From Nonomuraea jiangxiensis (GTDB lineage: Bacteria; Actinomycetota; Actinomycetes; Streptosporangiales; Streptosporangiaceae), in assembly GCF_900099965.1 (NCBI RefSeq), contig NZ_FNDJ01000039.1, positions 1 through 64,000 on the forward strand: 64,000 nt of DNA, given 5' to 3'. Shown here piece after piece: positions 25,627-35,122 of this stretch. Position numbers and translations under genes: made by a program. The notes below the pieces were generated by a model. It ran no database searches and was not told where the DNA came from. It saw only the letters and a program-made list of their open reading frames with translations. How positions within the stretch are numbered: the first letter of the stretch is position 1; each line of letters begins with the position of its first letter.

Positions 25627-26805
25627 CTACAGCTTGCCCTGCACGTGCTCGTCTCCACCGCTTCCTGCCCGTGCTCCCTGGCTGCGGCCGGCCGGCCGGT
25701 CCCACGCGCACGACCTCGTCTCCAGCAGCAGCAAATCCACCACGTCCGCCAGCTCGCCGCGCTCGCCGAACGCCCGCCGCTGCTGGGCCGCCGAACCGCC
25801 CCGCCCGAGCGCCTCCCGCGACAGCTCCGAGATCAGCTCCCAGTCCCCCGCCGCCTCGAGCTGCGGTCGCAACCCGTGGACCAGGCGCTTGATCACGTCG
25901 GCGGCGGGCCGCGGCACTCCCTCCACCGGGTCGACGAGCTCACCCTCCAGCCCCGAGCGTGCGGCCTGCCAGGTGGCGGCTCTCGCCGCCTCCAAGAGCA
26001 CCTCATCACCCGGCGAGGCGTTCCGCGCCGCGGCCAGCTCCCTGGCCACCAGCGCCCGGTACAACCCGGCGATCAGCACGACATCCTGCACACGCGGACA
26101 GGCGTCGCCGATCCGCAACTCCAGGGTCGGCAGATGGTCGGAAGGCCGAACATCGAAGTAGATCATTCCTGCATCGGCGATCACACCGGACTGGATCAGC
26201 TCGGCGACCATCGCGTCGTAGTCGGCAGCAGAGTCGAATCTCGCCAGCGGCCCCGTGGTGGGCCAGCGCTGCCAGACCAGGGTGCGATAACTGGCGTAGC
26301 CGGTGTCGGCGCCGTCCCAGAAGGGCGAGCTGGCGCTCAAGGCGAGCAGCGACGGCAGCCAGGGCGCTAACCGGTGCGCCACCACCACCGCCAGGTCACG
26401 GTCGCGCGCCTCGACGTGCACATGGGTGCCACAGATCAGCTGCTCGCGCACCAACTGCTGGAAGTCGCTCAGCATCTGCTCATAACGGGGCTCCGGGAAG
26501 ACCTTCAACCGCTCCATGTCAACGAGCGGGGCACTGCCCGCCGCCATGATCCCCAGCCCCAGCTCGTGCGCCCGCCTGGTCAGGGTTTGGCGCATCACGC
26601 ATAGGTCGCGAGCCAGGTCGTCCAGCGCGTGGAACGGGGCGCTGTTCGATTCCACCATCGACCGATGCAGCTCCTCGGTGAAGCGCTCCTGCGGCAACGA
26701 CTCCAGCAACGTCTGAGCACGGACGGCGGGAAGACGCGTGTCAAGGTCAACAAGGTGGAACTCCTCCTCGACCCCGACACTGATCGCTCCCTCGAACTCT
26801 GACAC
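25627..26805 (-). CDS. ybdK: YbdK-type glutamate-cysteine ligase / carboxylate-amine ligase
   Basis: The protein has about 392 residues. GTG at 26805 has GAGGAG nine bases upstream; the GTG at 26814 is too close to that site. The opening ISVGVEEEFHLVDLDT (metal-binding EEE), CGTHVHVEARDRD and THLELR-like PTLELRIGDACPR motifs define the GCS2/YbdK family of ATP-grasp-like ligases. E. coli YbdK has weak glutamate-cysteine ligase activity; many actinobacterial homologues have unknown substrates. The last about 30 residues (CAWDRPAGRSQGARAGSGGDEHVQGKL) are low-complexity and may be a species-specific tail. Confidence 0.85.
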   Translation of the reverse strand: MSEFEGAISVGVEEEFHLVDLDTRLPAVRAQTLLESLPQERFTEELHRSMVESNSAPFHALDDLARDLCVMRQTLTRRAHELGLGIMAAGSAPLVDMERLKVFPEPRYEQMLSDFQQLVREQLICGTHVHVEARDRDLAVVVAHRLAPWLPSLLALSASSPFWDGADTGYASYRTLVWQRWPTTGPLARFDSAADYDAMVAELIQSGVIADAGMIYFDVRPSDHLPTLELRIGDACPRVQDVVLIAGLYRALVARELAAARNASPGDEVLLEAARAATWQAARSGLEGELVDPVEGVPRPAADVIKRLVHGLRPQLEAAGDWELISELSREALGRGGSAAQQRRAFGERGELADVVDLLLLETRSCAWDRPAGRSQGARAGSGGDEHVQGKL

Positions 26806-26899
26806 GACGATCACTCCTCAGGACGAACCGTTCCCGCGCTTGGGTGGTGCTCCTCCCCCGAAAAAGCGCCTGTGCACATGGACGACGATGCGAGCTCGA

Positions 26900-27481
26900 A
26901 ACTGCCGGTCGATGGCCCAGACCTACCAGGCCTGCGCACCAATCGAAGTCGGCTCCGCTGGCCTCCATCTGCACCTGGAGCCGACGAACTGGTCACGGAA
27001 AAGGAATCGGGCAAACGCGGTGCCGCGACCGGCATGGGAGGCACTCCTGGAGCGGCCCAAAGCGGGCGACACACTGAAGTTCTGGAAGTCCGACCGCTGG
27101 GGCCGCTCAGCGGGCCACGTGCTGACCACGGTCAACGAGGTCCGCGACCAAGGCAGCACCGTGGTGTCGCTGACCGAGAACTTCGACCTGGGCACCAAAG
27201 AGGGCCGGTTCATGTTCGCGGTCCTGCCCGCGGCCGCGGAGTATGAACTGGAGCTGCGAGCCGAGCGCCAGGCCGAGGGAATCGCCGCAGCCAAACGCCG
27301 CGAAGCCGGCGGCACCATGCTGCCCGGCAAAAAGAAGGCCGGCCGCCCCCGCGTCATCGGCCCCGCCGAACTCGCCGCCCTCCGCCACCTCGTCAATGAC
27401 GGCGTATCGGTCACCGAGGCCGCCCGAACTCTCAAGATCTCCCGCTCAACCGCGTATGCCGCCCTGGCCAACCCGGTCTGA
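26900..27481 (+). pseudogene. Serine recombinase (resolvase/invertase), N-terminus lost
   Basis: GADELVTEKESGKRGAA (frame 1, to about 27025) and RPAWEALLERPKAGDTLKFWKSDRWGRSAGHVLTTVNEVRDQGSTVVSLTENFDLGTKEGRFMFAVLPAAAEYELELRAERQAEGIAAAKRREAGG (frame 2) are the resolvase catalytic domain. The tail GRPRVIGPAELAALRHLVNDGVSVTEAARTLKISRSTAYAAL is the DNA-binding HTH. The N-terminal YxRVSTxxQ motif with the nucleophilic serine is not recognisable and a frameshift separates the two blocks, so no active recombinase is expected. Confidence 0.7.
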
Positions 27482-27923
27482 CCCTTCTCACAGTTTCTCC
27501 CGGTCTCGGCGAAGGCCGCCGTCGTGGCCCGGTGGACCATCCAGTGGGCCGAGTTCTCGCGAATGGGCGTGCAGAAGATGCAGTCCATGACCGGCCACTC
27601 TCGCAGAGCCATTGAGATCACATCGGCGAGTGCACGGAAGGCTTGCGCCATAAACGTGGTTTCTCTGTGACTGAAATGTGCATAGGCCCGTTCGGACAAT
27701 CTTCGCAGATGAATGTTGAACTAATCGTATCTGCCGCATTTTCGCTCACTTTTGCCTTGTCTTTGTCGATCCTTTTGGGTAGCGTGTCCAGGGTCATGCC
27801 TTATCTGTGTCCATCTGGGGGATCGCGCAGCGCAAGGAAACACGGAGGCATGAAGCATCAAACGGGGATTAGGTTGAAACGGCAACTGTGCTGTGCGCCC
27901 CTGTCCAGCAAGACAGGAGCAAG
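27482..27923. other. Intergenic region with no supported gene
   Basis: A minus-strand frame from about 27699 reads AQAFRALADVISMALREWPVMDCIFCTPIRENSAHWMVHRATTAAFAETGRNCEKGQ, which looks weakly coding but matches nothing I know and reads into the antisense of the recombinase. GC drops around 27700-27880, consistent with a promoter region for the secreted-protein gene. Confidence 0.35.
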
Positions 27924-28472
27924 ATGCGTAATCGAAGTCGGCTCGCACTGCGTGCGGCCACAGTAGGAATCGCCTTATCGGCGATGCTGGTCAGCGTGAG
28001 TACGGCAGCCTCCGCGTCGCCGGCTCCCGTACCGGCGCCGGCACCGGAATCCGCAGGCGACGACCTGACGGTTCTGGACGGCACCGGGACGCCGGAGAAC
28101 GACGCAGCCGCGGCCGCCCTCTGTCTCTTCACGACCAACGGCGACTACGTACACGTGTCATCCAGCGCCTTCGAGGCCTCCGGTCACGGCTGGTGGGTCA
28201 ACATCAACTGCTCGACGGCAACAGCGGTGGTCACCGTGCAGCTCCAGCAGTACTACAGCGACGGAGTCTGGCGGAACAAGGGCACGGTGGGCCGCTCGAC
28301 CGTCCGTTCCGGCGGTGGCGCGGGCAACCGTGCGACCGGACGAGGGGCCTGCACCGCAGGTAGCGCCTTGACCGGCTGGCGCAGTGTCATCGACGTCGAC
28401 CTCGTTGGTCTGGCGGACGATCCGGGTAAGCTCACCACATCAACCCGGAACATCAACTGCAGACGTGCGTGA
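27924..28472 (+). CDS. Secreted protein of unknown function
   Basis: The protein has 182 residues. AGGAGC lies just before the ATG at 27924. The signal peptide MRNRSRLALRAATVGIALSAMLVSVSTAASA is followed by an Ala/Pro-rich linker and a domain with four cysteines (ALCLFTTNGDYVHVSS, NINCSTATAVVTVQLQQYYSDGVW, GACTAGSALTGWRS, NINCRRA). The QLQQYYSDGVWRNKG segment looks like a beta-rich secreted domain. No family is recognised. The next gene follows 17 bases downstream on the same strand. Confidence 0.7.
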   Translation: MRNRSRLALRAATVGIALSAMLVSVSTAASASPAPVPAPAPESAGDDLTVLDGTGTPENDAAAAALCLFTTNGDYVHVSSSAFEASGHGWWVNINCSTATAVVTVQLQQYYSDGVWRNKGTVGRSTVRSGGGAGNRATGRGACTAGSALTGWRSVIDVDLVGLADDPGKLTTSTRNINCRRA

Positions 28473-28489
28473 CCGGCGGATGAGGTGAC

Positions 28490-29230
28490 GTGATCGCCAG
28501 GCAGGACCGCACCATGTTCGCCGCCGTGTACGGCGAACTGGCGACAAATCCTTGGCTGAATCCGGCCGTCGCTTCCTCGGACGCCTACAGCCTCTTCGTC
28601 GCGCGGTCATCTGCCATGGGGTGGCTCACCCCGGCATCAGAAAACGCCACCGGCGGTTTCTGGGGAATGAACGATGCAGGGCAGGACCCGAGTTTTGATC
28701 CGGAACTCGGGTCCCGCATCGCGTGGTTCCAGGTCTCTATTACCGAACCTGTTCCTGCGGGTCGACCGGTGCCGCTTCAGCCGTTCTTTTCCTGTGCTCA
28801 CGACGTCCTGGCGAGAATGGGAGAATTTCGTCTGACGGCGGTCGACGCGCTATTTCCCATGCCGGTCGCACCGCCGGCAATAGGTGCCGTCGCGACGTTG
28901 CTCGAGGACTCTGGATGGTTCGCCGATCACCATCCGGGGTCGGTCACTCCGTTGCGAGTGACCTTGGACAGTGGGTCGGAGGCCGCGATAGGTTCGCACG
29001 CTCCCGGCATACTCCAGTGGGTGCGGGAGGTCAGGCAGTCCGCGTTCGTCTGCGAATCCATGCTCGAATCCGGACCTCATCGGGTCATCCTCCACGGGAC
29101 CCTCGCCGAATGGTCATTGGGCGCTTTGGGCTGGCTGGCCGCCTTTCTCGCCGATGCGAGCGCGCGGTGCGGGATCAACGTCCCCCTGCATTTCACCGCC
29201 GCCTGCTCGACACGTCCGGCCGCAGGGTGA
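28490..29230 (+). CDS. Hypothetical protein
   Basis: The protein has 246 residues from GTG 28490, with GAGG six bases upstream. It has no signal peptide or membrane segment. It is Trp-, Ala- and Ser-rich with segments such as ATGGFWGMNDAGQDPSFDPELGSRIAWFQVSI and GTLAEWSLGALGWLAAFLADASARCGINVPL. I do not recognise a family. It may be cotranscribed with the secreted protein upstream. IS-D copy 1 begins 6 bp after its stop, so the gene looks complete. Confidence 0.6.
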   Translation: MIARQDRTMFAAVYGELATNPWLNPAVASSDAYSLFVARSSAMGWLTPASENATGGFWGMNDAGQDPSFDPELGSRIAWFQVSITEPVPAGRPVPLQPFFSCAHDVLARMGEFRLTAVDALFPMPVAPPAIGAVATLLEDSGWFADHHPGSVTPLRVTLDSGSEAAIGSHAPGILQWVREVRQSAFVCESMLESGPHRVILHGTLAEWSLGALGWLAAFLADASARCGINVPLHFTAACSTRPAAG

Positions 29231-29235
29231 CGACT

Positions 29236-30483
29236 GTGCGCCTGCCGATAATTACATCCGCCCAGGTCGTGGCCCTGCGAGGGCTTTGTGTGGAGTACGC
29301 GAGCTCCGATCTCTCAGGAGACGAGAGCGCGTACGGCAAGATGATCGGCTGTGCTCCTTCGCCTGGCCTATCTGACCGTCACGAACGCCTTCGCCGCGCT
29401 GCGGTTACTGCCCATGGGCGATCGAGACAAGGACGTGAAGATCCTCGCCCTGCGTCACCAGATCACCGTCCTTGAACGCCAACTCAGCGCCGACACCCGA
29501 GTGAGATTCGCACCCGAGGACCGAGCCTTCCTGGCCGCGCTCCTGACCTCGCTGCCCCGGGAGGTCCTGCGCCGGCTGCGGCTGCTCATCCAACCGGATA
29601 CCGTGCTGCGCTGGCACCGCGATCTGACGAGACGGCGCCATGCCCATACCTGCCGGCCGAAGCGACGTGGGCGCCCGCCCACGGTCCGCTCCATCCGCGC
29701 TCTTATCCTGCGTCTGATTCGGGAGAACCCCGGCTGGGGGCTATCGGCGGGTGCAAGGTGAGCTCACCACGCTCGGCATCAAGGTCGCGCCGTCCACGGT
29801 GTGGGAGATCCTCAGGCAGGAAGGTCTCGATCCGGCGCCCGAGCGGGCCTCCACCACCTGGGCCGACTTCCTGCGCTCGCAAGCCGACGCCATGCTGGCC
29901 GCCGATTTCCTCGAGACCAACACCCTGAACGGGCAGCGCCAGTACATCCTGGCCGTCATCGAGCACGCCACCAGGTGCGTCCGTGTGCTCGGCACCACCG
30001 CGTACCCGAGCGCGAGCTGGGTCATCCAGACGATCAGAAATCTGGTGATGGATCTGAACGATGCGGACTACCGAGCGCGCCTTCTGCTCCGCGATCGGGA
30101 TGGGAAGTTCCCAGCCCTCATGGACGAGATTCTCGCCGAGGCCGGCATCAAGACGGTGCTCACCGGTATTCGGATGCCGCGGATGAACTCGATCATGGAG
30201 CGGTGGGTGCAGTCATGCCGCCATGAGCTTCTCGACCGCTGCCTGCTCTGGAACGAACACCACCTACGGCACGCCCTACGCGAGTACGAACACTTCTACA
30301 ACCAGCACAGAGCCCACCAAGCTCTGGCCCAAGCGGCTCCGCTACGCACCGTCCCCGACCCGATCACGGACCCCGAGCAAATCATCGACCTGAACGTACG
30401 CCGACGAGACCGGCTCGGCGGCGTCCTCCACGAGTACTCACATGCCGCTTAACCTGCACGGATGGACTTATCGGCAGGCGCAC
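29236..30483 (+). mobile_element. IS-D copy 1, complete ends, defective transposase
   Basis: The 1248-bp element has 32-bp inverted repeats: 29236-29267 (starting GTGCGCCTGCCGATAA) and the reverse complement of 30452-30483 agree except at about five positions. It has inserted into an IS256-type element whose 5' part survives at 30484-30898. Other partial copies lie at 24389-24865 and 38440-39345, and an end fragment at 19564. Confidence 0.8.
29351..30452 (+). pseudogene. IS-D integrase-core transposase, one frameshift
   Basis: The first half (VLLRLAYLTVTNAFAALRLLP ... KDVKILALRHQITVLERQL ... DTVLRWHRDLTRRRHAHTCRPKRRGRPPTV ... IRENPGWG) breaks at about 29737, where an extra G (GGGGG) shifts the frame. 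The second half (QGELTTLGIKVAPSTVWEIL ... AADFLETNTLNGQRQYILAVIEHATR ... LRDRDGKFPALMDEIL ... NSIMERWVQSCRHELLDR ... HRAHQAL ... GVLHEYSHAA) has all DDE positions. It cannot be expressed as one protein unless slippage at the G-run occurs. Confidence 0.85.
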
Positions 30484-30898
30484 CTTCGCCGACAGCGACA
30501 GCACCATCTCATCGACGCCTGTCCAGACGCCGCTGACGCTTCTTGACGATCTGTGGCTCGAACGTGCCGGCGGTGTCGCGCGGCACCTTCACCTCGACCG
30601 GCCCCACGTCGGTCAACACGGTCTTGGCTCGGGTGCCGTTGCGGCTGTTGCCGCTGTTGCGTCCCTCGGAGTCGTGCTTGTCGTAGCCGACATGGTCGGT
30701 GATCTCGCCCTCCAGGGCGGACTCCAGGACCCGCTTGGTCAGCTGCTGCAACAACCCGCCCTCGCCGGTCAGCTGCAGTCCGTCGGTGCGGGCGCGGTCC
30801 ACGAGCATCGCGATCAACTGCTCGTCCGTCGTCGCGCTGGACGCCGCCCCGCCCGACTCCTTACCAGGCGTCGACTCGACAGCGGTCTCGGTCATCAC
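30484..30898 (-). pseudogene. IS256-family transposase, N-terminal fragment
   Basis: The minus-strand frame from 30898 includes LQLTGEGGLLQQLTKRVLESALEGEITDHVGYDKHD, GRNSGNSRNGTRAKTVLTDVGPVEVKVPRDTAGTFEPQIVKKRQRRL. This is the N-terminal third of Mutator-type transposases. A one-base shift follows (RLTGVDEMVLSLSAK in another frame) and IS-D begins at 30483. The likely left terminus of the element is near 30955 (GGCTGGGCC). Confidence 0.85.
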
Positions 30899-30993
30899 GA
30901 ACCTCTTCCTTGATGATCAGATCCGCCGTTAATTAGACACTCCTGTGGCTGGGCCTCGCACCCAGCGGGCCGGCTGCGGCGAGGCGGGAGCAT

Positions 30994-31033
30994 GGCCAGG
31001 GCCACCTCCCGGGTCCGGGAGGTGGCCCTGGCC
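30994..31033 (-). terminator. Terminator of the beta-propeller gene
   Basis: A perfect 19-bp stem (GGCCAGGGCCACCTCCCGG and its complement) with loop GT lies 56 bp beyond the minus-strand stop at 31089. It is very stable and has no U-tract. Confidence 0.75.
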
Positions 31034-31088
31034 TGCCTGGTGCTACGTCTATCGAACCAGTGGTCTCCTCAGTGGAACTGCTGGGTGG

Positions 31089-33482
31089 CTACGCGGTCGC
31101 ATGGCAGGAGGCGAGCACGCCGACCGCCCCCTTCCCGGTGTCCTTCAGGGGAAGCTTCGTCGACGCGGCCGGGCACTTCGGGACCGTGAGGTCGTAGACG
31201 CCGCGGCCGAACGTCGCCGTGGTGAGCTGCCGGCTCTGCTCGTGGTAGCGCAGGTACATGATCGCCGCCTGCGGCAGGTTCGTGCCGAGCGCGGCCCACT
31301 CGCCGCCGTTCCACGCCGACATGAACGCCCCGACGTCGGTGCCGACCAGCAGCAGCCCGTCGGCGGTCGGGACGACGGAGTTCACCGGGGCGTCCGGCAG
31401 ACCCTGGCCGATGTCGCTCCAGGTCCGGCCACCGTCACGGGTGATCATCACGTGCGCGCGGTCGCTGCCGGAGCGGAACCCGGAGAACGTCGCATAGGCG
31501 ATGTTCTTGTCGGTCGGGTGCACCGCCACCCGGGTCACCCAGGTGCCAGGCACCTGTGCCGGGTCCACCCGGTTCCAGGTGCCGCCCAGGTCGTCGGTCC
31601 ACCACAGCCGGCCGTCGTCGGTGCCGACGTAGAGCTTGTTGCCGTCGGTGGGCGCGGCCGCGATCGTGGTGATCGTGCCCCACGGGTAGCCGGACGGGTC
31701 GTTGGGGCCGCCGCCGGTGAGGTCGGGGCTGATCGGCGTCCAGGTGCGACCGTTGTCGGTGGACCGGTTGACGATGTTGCCGGCGTAGTACATGACGTTC
31801 GGGTCGCTCGGGTCGAACTGCAACGGGGTTTGCCAGTTGCGCCGTTGGGACGTCGTCTGCCCGGAGCCGATGGTCTGCCGCGGCGCTGCGCCGGAGTTCT
31901 CCGACCGGTAGCAGCTGCCGTACTGGCTGCACCCGAAGACGATGTTCGGCTGCTCCGGGTGGATGATCACCTGCAGGCCGTCGCCGCAGCCGATCTCGTC
32001 CCAGTCGCCGCCGACGCCGGTGTAGCCGCGGTTGCAGCCGTTGTCCTGGGCGCCGCCCACCTTCAGCACCGGGTCGGTCTCCGCGACGTCGACGGTGTAG
32101 AACTGGGTGTACGGCTCGTACGTGGACTTGACCCAGCCGCTGGCCCCGTTGGCCTCCGATCGGTAGAAGCCGCCGTCGTTGCCCAGGTAGACCCGGCCGG
32201 GCACCTTGGGGTCCCAGCGCATGGCGTGCTGGTCGGCGTGCACCCCGCCCACGGAGGAGAAGCTCTGCGCGCCGTCGGTGGAGCGCCTCAGGTTGACGCC
32301 GGTCAGGAAGACGTGGTCGGCGTTGGTGGGGTCGACGTAGAGCTTGCCGAACCACCAGCTGAACGTGGACTGCGACGCCTGGCCGGCGGTGACCGGCGTC
32401 TGCGTCCAGGTGTCGCCGCCGTTGTCGGAGCGGTAGAAGGCGCGGAACGGGCCGAGCGCGGTGCCGACGTACGCGTAGAGGCGCTGCGGGTTGTTCGGGG
32501 CGAGGGCTATGCCCCAGCGACCCTGGTCCGCGTCGGTGGGCAGGCCTTTGGTCATCCGCTGCCAGGTCGCGCCGCCGTCGTCGGAGCGCCAGAGGCTGGA
32601 GCCGGGGCCGCCGTAGGTGCGCTGGTGCGGCTCGCGCAGGTGGTCCCACATCGCTGCGTACATCCGGCGGGGGTTGGTCGGATCGATGACGACCTCGGTG
32701 GCGCCGGTGGTGGGGTTCGGCGGCGCGAGCACGAGCTGCCAGCTGTCCCCGCCATCCTCCGAGAGGTAGACGCCGCGCTCGCGGCCGGGCATGAAGAGGT
32801 TGCCGCTGGCCGCGGCGAAGATGCGATCTTCGTTGCTCGGGTCGATGGCGAAGCGGGCGATGGCGTGGCTGTCCCTGAGGCCGACGTGCTGCCAGGTCTT
32901 CCCGCGGTCCTTGGAGCGGTAGATGCCGTCACCGCCGAAGGTGATCGAGCCGCCGCCCGGCTGGGGCTCGCCGGTGCCGGCGAAGAGGACGCCCTTGCTG
33001 GTCATCGCGACCGCGCCCATGCTCTGCGTCCCGTCGTCCGGCCACGCCGCTTCGAACGTCGCGCCGGCGTCGCGGGACTTCCAGATGCCTCCGGAGGCGG
33101 CGGCGATGAAGACCTGGTCCGGCACCTGCGGGTCGACGGCGATGTCGACGACCCGCCCGCCGATGTTGCTCGGGCCGAAGAAGTCCCACTTCTGCTCGGC
33201 CAGGGGTCGGTAGGCTTTGAGGGTGCGCGCGGCGATCTGCTTGGCCTCGCCGCGGGCCTTGGTGTACTTCGCGGTGGAGAGCTCGGTGCTTCCGTCGCTC
33301 ATCCGCTGGGCGGTCATCCACTCGTCGGGCAGTTCCATCGGCCCGGTGGGGGTGTTGGTGGCTAACGATGCCTTTTGGACGGGTTGAGGTGTCGAGAATG
33401 CGGTCAGCGCGACCGAGGCGAATAACGCGACCGCCGCTGTGATGCCGAGGCCGCGATACCGTCGGACGAGCGTGAGGTTCAT
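31089..33482 (-). CDS. Secreted sialidase-like / BNR-repeat beta-propeller protein
   Basis: The protein has 797 residues. AGGGAG lies seven bases before the ATG at 33482. The N-terminus MNLTLVRRYRGLGITAAVALFASVALTAFSTPQ is a signal peptide or anchor. The body is built of repeats with Asp-box motifs (S-x-D-x-G-x-T-W): IYRSKDRGKTWQ, VYLSEDGGDSWQ, LWRSDDGGATWQ, FYRSDNGGDTWT, STDNGRTWT, MITRDGGRTWS. The architecture matches VPS10/sortilin-type or GH74-like double propellers seen in secreted bacterial proteins. Catalytic residues cannot be assigned. It is the last gene of the minus-strand block, 270 bp after the lipoprotein gene. Confidence 0.85.
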   Translation of the reverse strand: MNLTLVRRYRGLGITAAVALFASVALTAFSTPQPVQKASLATNTPTGPMELPDEWMTAQRMSDGSTELSTAKYTKARGEAKQIAARTLKAYRPLAEQKWDFFGPSNIGGRVVDIAVDPQVPDQVFIAAASGGIWKSRDAGATFEAAWPDDGTQSMGAVAMTSKGVLFAGTGEPQPGGGSITFGGDGIYRSKDRGKTWQHVGLRDSHAIARFAIDPSNEDRIFAAASGNLFMPGRERGVYLSEDGGDSWQLVLAPPNPTTGATEVVIDPTNPRRMYAAMWDHLREPHQRTYGGPGSSLWRSDDGGATWQRMTKGLPTDADQGRWGIALAPNNPQRLYAYVGTALGPFRAFYRSDNGGDTWTQTPVTAGQASQSTFSWWFGKLYVDPTNADHVFLTGVNLRRSTDGAQSFSSVGGVHADQHAMRWDPKVPGRVYLGNDGGFYRSEANGASGWVKSTYEPYTQFYTVDVAETDPVLKVGGAQDNGCNRGYTGVGGDWDEIGCGDGLQVIIHPEQPNIVFGCSQYGSCYRSENSGAAPRQTIGSGQTTSQRRNWQTPLQFDPSDPNVMYYAGNIVNRSTDNGRTWTPISPDLTGGGPNDPSGYPWGTITTIAAAPTDGNKLYVGTDDGRLWWTDDLGGTWNRVDPAQVPGTWVTRVAVHPTDKNIAYATFSGFRSGSDRAHVMITRDGGRTWSDIGQGLPDAPVNSVVPTADGLLLVGTDVGAFMSAWNGGEWAALGTNLPQAAIMYLRYHEQSRQLTTATFGRGVYDLTVPKCPAASTKLPLKDTGKGAVGVLASCHATA

Positions 33483-33751
33483 TCGGATCTCCCTGTCCAC
33501 ACGTCGTGGCGACCGGGAAAGCGATCACCAGTCGGCACCTTAGACAGCGAGGTGAGTCACGTCACCGAGCATCTGTTGGGATTAACTCCCTTCGCTTAGG
33601 ACACCTGTCGGGACGCCCCGGCCACCGAGCCGGTTGAGCAGCCCGTCCGAGGTCACGCCCCATCGTCCGCGGCTGGCCACGGTGGTGGGTTCAGCGGCGG
33701 TGGACAAGCGCGGAATGGGCACGGGGTTGCGCCCGCGGCGCGGGATCGCGG

Positions 33752-34222
33752 TCAGTAACTCTGGAACTCGGGTAGGCCCGCGTCGTCCGAGTCCGGTCCC
33801 ACCACGGCGGTCAGCGTCGTCGCATCCGCGCAGACCGCGGTGGCACGCAGGTACGTCCGTCGTTGCTGCGCCCGCATCAGCACCTCGGCCTCGAAGACCT
33901 CGTCCTCGGCGCGGAGCAGGTCGATGTCGCTGAGATGCTCGTAGTGGGCGCGCACGTCCAACGGGGTCATGCGGACGGTGGCCTCGACCGTCGTCAGTGT
34001 GCCCTGCGTGACCACCGAAGTGACCCGCGCGCCGTCGGGCAGCATCAGGCCGGCAACATCGGCGGTCACCTCGGCGTCGGCGTCCAATGGCACCCGGTCG
34101 CAGCTGGGCAGGTTCGCCAACATCCCCGACTCGCGGCCGGTGGGCTGACCGGCCTCGGTGCCGCCGCAGGCGGCCAGCAGTAGCGGGGCCGTGACGACGA
34201 CGGTCAACATGCGGAGTCTCAC
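33752..34222 (-). CDS. Lipoprotein of unknown function
   Basis: The protein has 156 residues with lipobox LLLAAC (Cys 19). The mature region (LPDGARVTSVVTQGTLTTVEATVRMTPLDVRAHYEHLSDIDLLRAEDEVFEAEVLM) has no recognised domain name. Its start is 18 bp after the stop of the inner-membrane permease gene, so it may be part of the sugar-transport operon and act on the outside of the membrane. Confidence 0.7.
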   Translation of the reverse strand: MRLRMLTVVVTAPLLLAACGGTEAGQPTGRESGMLANLPSCDRVPLDADAEVTADVAGLMLPDGARVTSVVTQGTLTTVEATVRMTPLDVRAHYEHLSDIDLLRAEDEVFEAEVLMRAQQRRTYLRATAVCADATTLTAVVGPDSDDAGLPEFQSY

Positions 34223-34240
34223 CGCCGCAGCATGGCACGC

Positions 34241-35122
34241 TCAGCGCAGCACGCGCCACCGCCGTACGACGAGCAGCAGGGCGGTGATGACGACCGCGGT
34301 GACCACCATGAGGACGCTTGTGATCAGCGCGCCATAGGCGAAACTGGAGAACTCGAAGGCCTGGTCGAAGATGTAGACCGGCAGGTAGAGGGTGGCGTTG
34401 GCGGGCCGGCCGTCGGTGAGGACGTACGCGGGCACGAAGTTGACCTGCAGCGTCAGGATCGTGTCGCGGACGGCGAGCAGCAGTAGCACGGGCGCGAGCA
34501 TCGGCAGGGTGAGCCGGCGCAGTTGGCCGAACGGGCCGCAGCCCTCCAGGGCCGCCGCCTCGTAGAGCCGGCCGTCCAGCAGGCGCCGGGCGGCGAGGAC
34601 GACCAGAAAGCCCTCCCCGATCGGGAAGACCAGCATCAGCGCCACCGCTACCCGTGCGGTGCCGGGATCGGAGAGCCAGGTGAAGCCGGGGTGGCCGAAG
34701 AGCCCGAGCAGTTGGTTGAGCGGGCCGTACAGCGGATTGAGCACCCACAGGAAGATCACCGCGAGGGCCACGTCGGGCACGACCGTCGGCAGGTACACCG
34801 CGACCCGGAACCAACGCCCGCCCGGTCGCGGCGCGGCGAGCAGCAGGCCGAGCCCGACGGCGGCCAGCAGTCGCAGCGGTACGGCCAGCGCCAGGTGGAT
34901 CGCCGACGCCTGCACGCTGTCGAGCAGGAAGCCGTCGGAGAGCATCCGGCGCACGTTGGCCAGGCCGACGAACTGGGGGTCGCGGGTAAGCCCGGTGTGG
35001 TCGGTGAACGCGTAGCCGAGGTTGAGCAGGGCCGGCAGCACGATCAGCAGCCCGACCGCGACCGCGTACGGGGCGAGGAACGCCCATGCGGTCAGCGGCG
35101 GGCGGGCCCGGCCGGACGTCAC
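34241..35122 (-). CDS. Carbohydrate ABC transporter permease (MalF/UgpA type)
   Basis: The protein has 293 residues with about six membrane segments (for example FLAPYAVAVGLLIVLPALLNLGYAFT). The EAA-loop motif is YEAAALEGCGPFGQLRRLTLPMLAP, which contacts the ATPase. It starts at a GTG overlapping the TGA of the ATPase gene (35119-35122). It forms the heterodimeric channel with the permease at 37411-38265. Confidence 0.9.
   Translation of the reverse strand: MTSGRARPPLTAWAFLAPYAVAVGLLIVLPALLNLGYAFTDHTGLTRDPQFVGLANVRRMLSDGFLLDSVQASAIHLALAVPLRLLAAVGLGLLLAAPRPGGRWFRVAVYLPTVVPDVALAVIFLWVLNPLYGPLNQLLGLFGHPGFTWLSDPGTARVAVALMLVFPIGEGFLVVLAARRLLDGRLYEAAALEGCGPFGQLRRLTLPMLAPVLLLLAVRDTILTLQVNFVPAYVLTDGRPANATLYLPVYIFDQAFEFSSFAYGALITSVLMVVTAVVITALLLVVRRWRVLR

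Noticed and set aside
24919..26370. 483-codon plus-strand frame
   Set aside because: Antisense of the YbdK-type gene and of the DUF6131 gene; no coding pattern.
30945..33365. Long plus-strand frame of 806 codons
   Set aside because: It is the antisense of the beta-propeller gene; the minus strand has signal peptide, Asp-box repeats and ribosome binding site.
33582..35087. 501-codon minus-strand frame across the lipoprotein and permease genes
   Set aside because: Arg/Pro-rich out-of-frame shadow; the permease and lipoprotein frames have clear family motifs.
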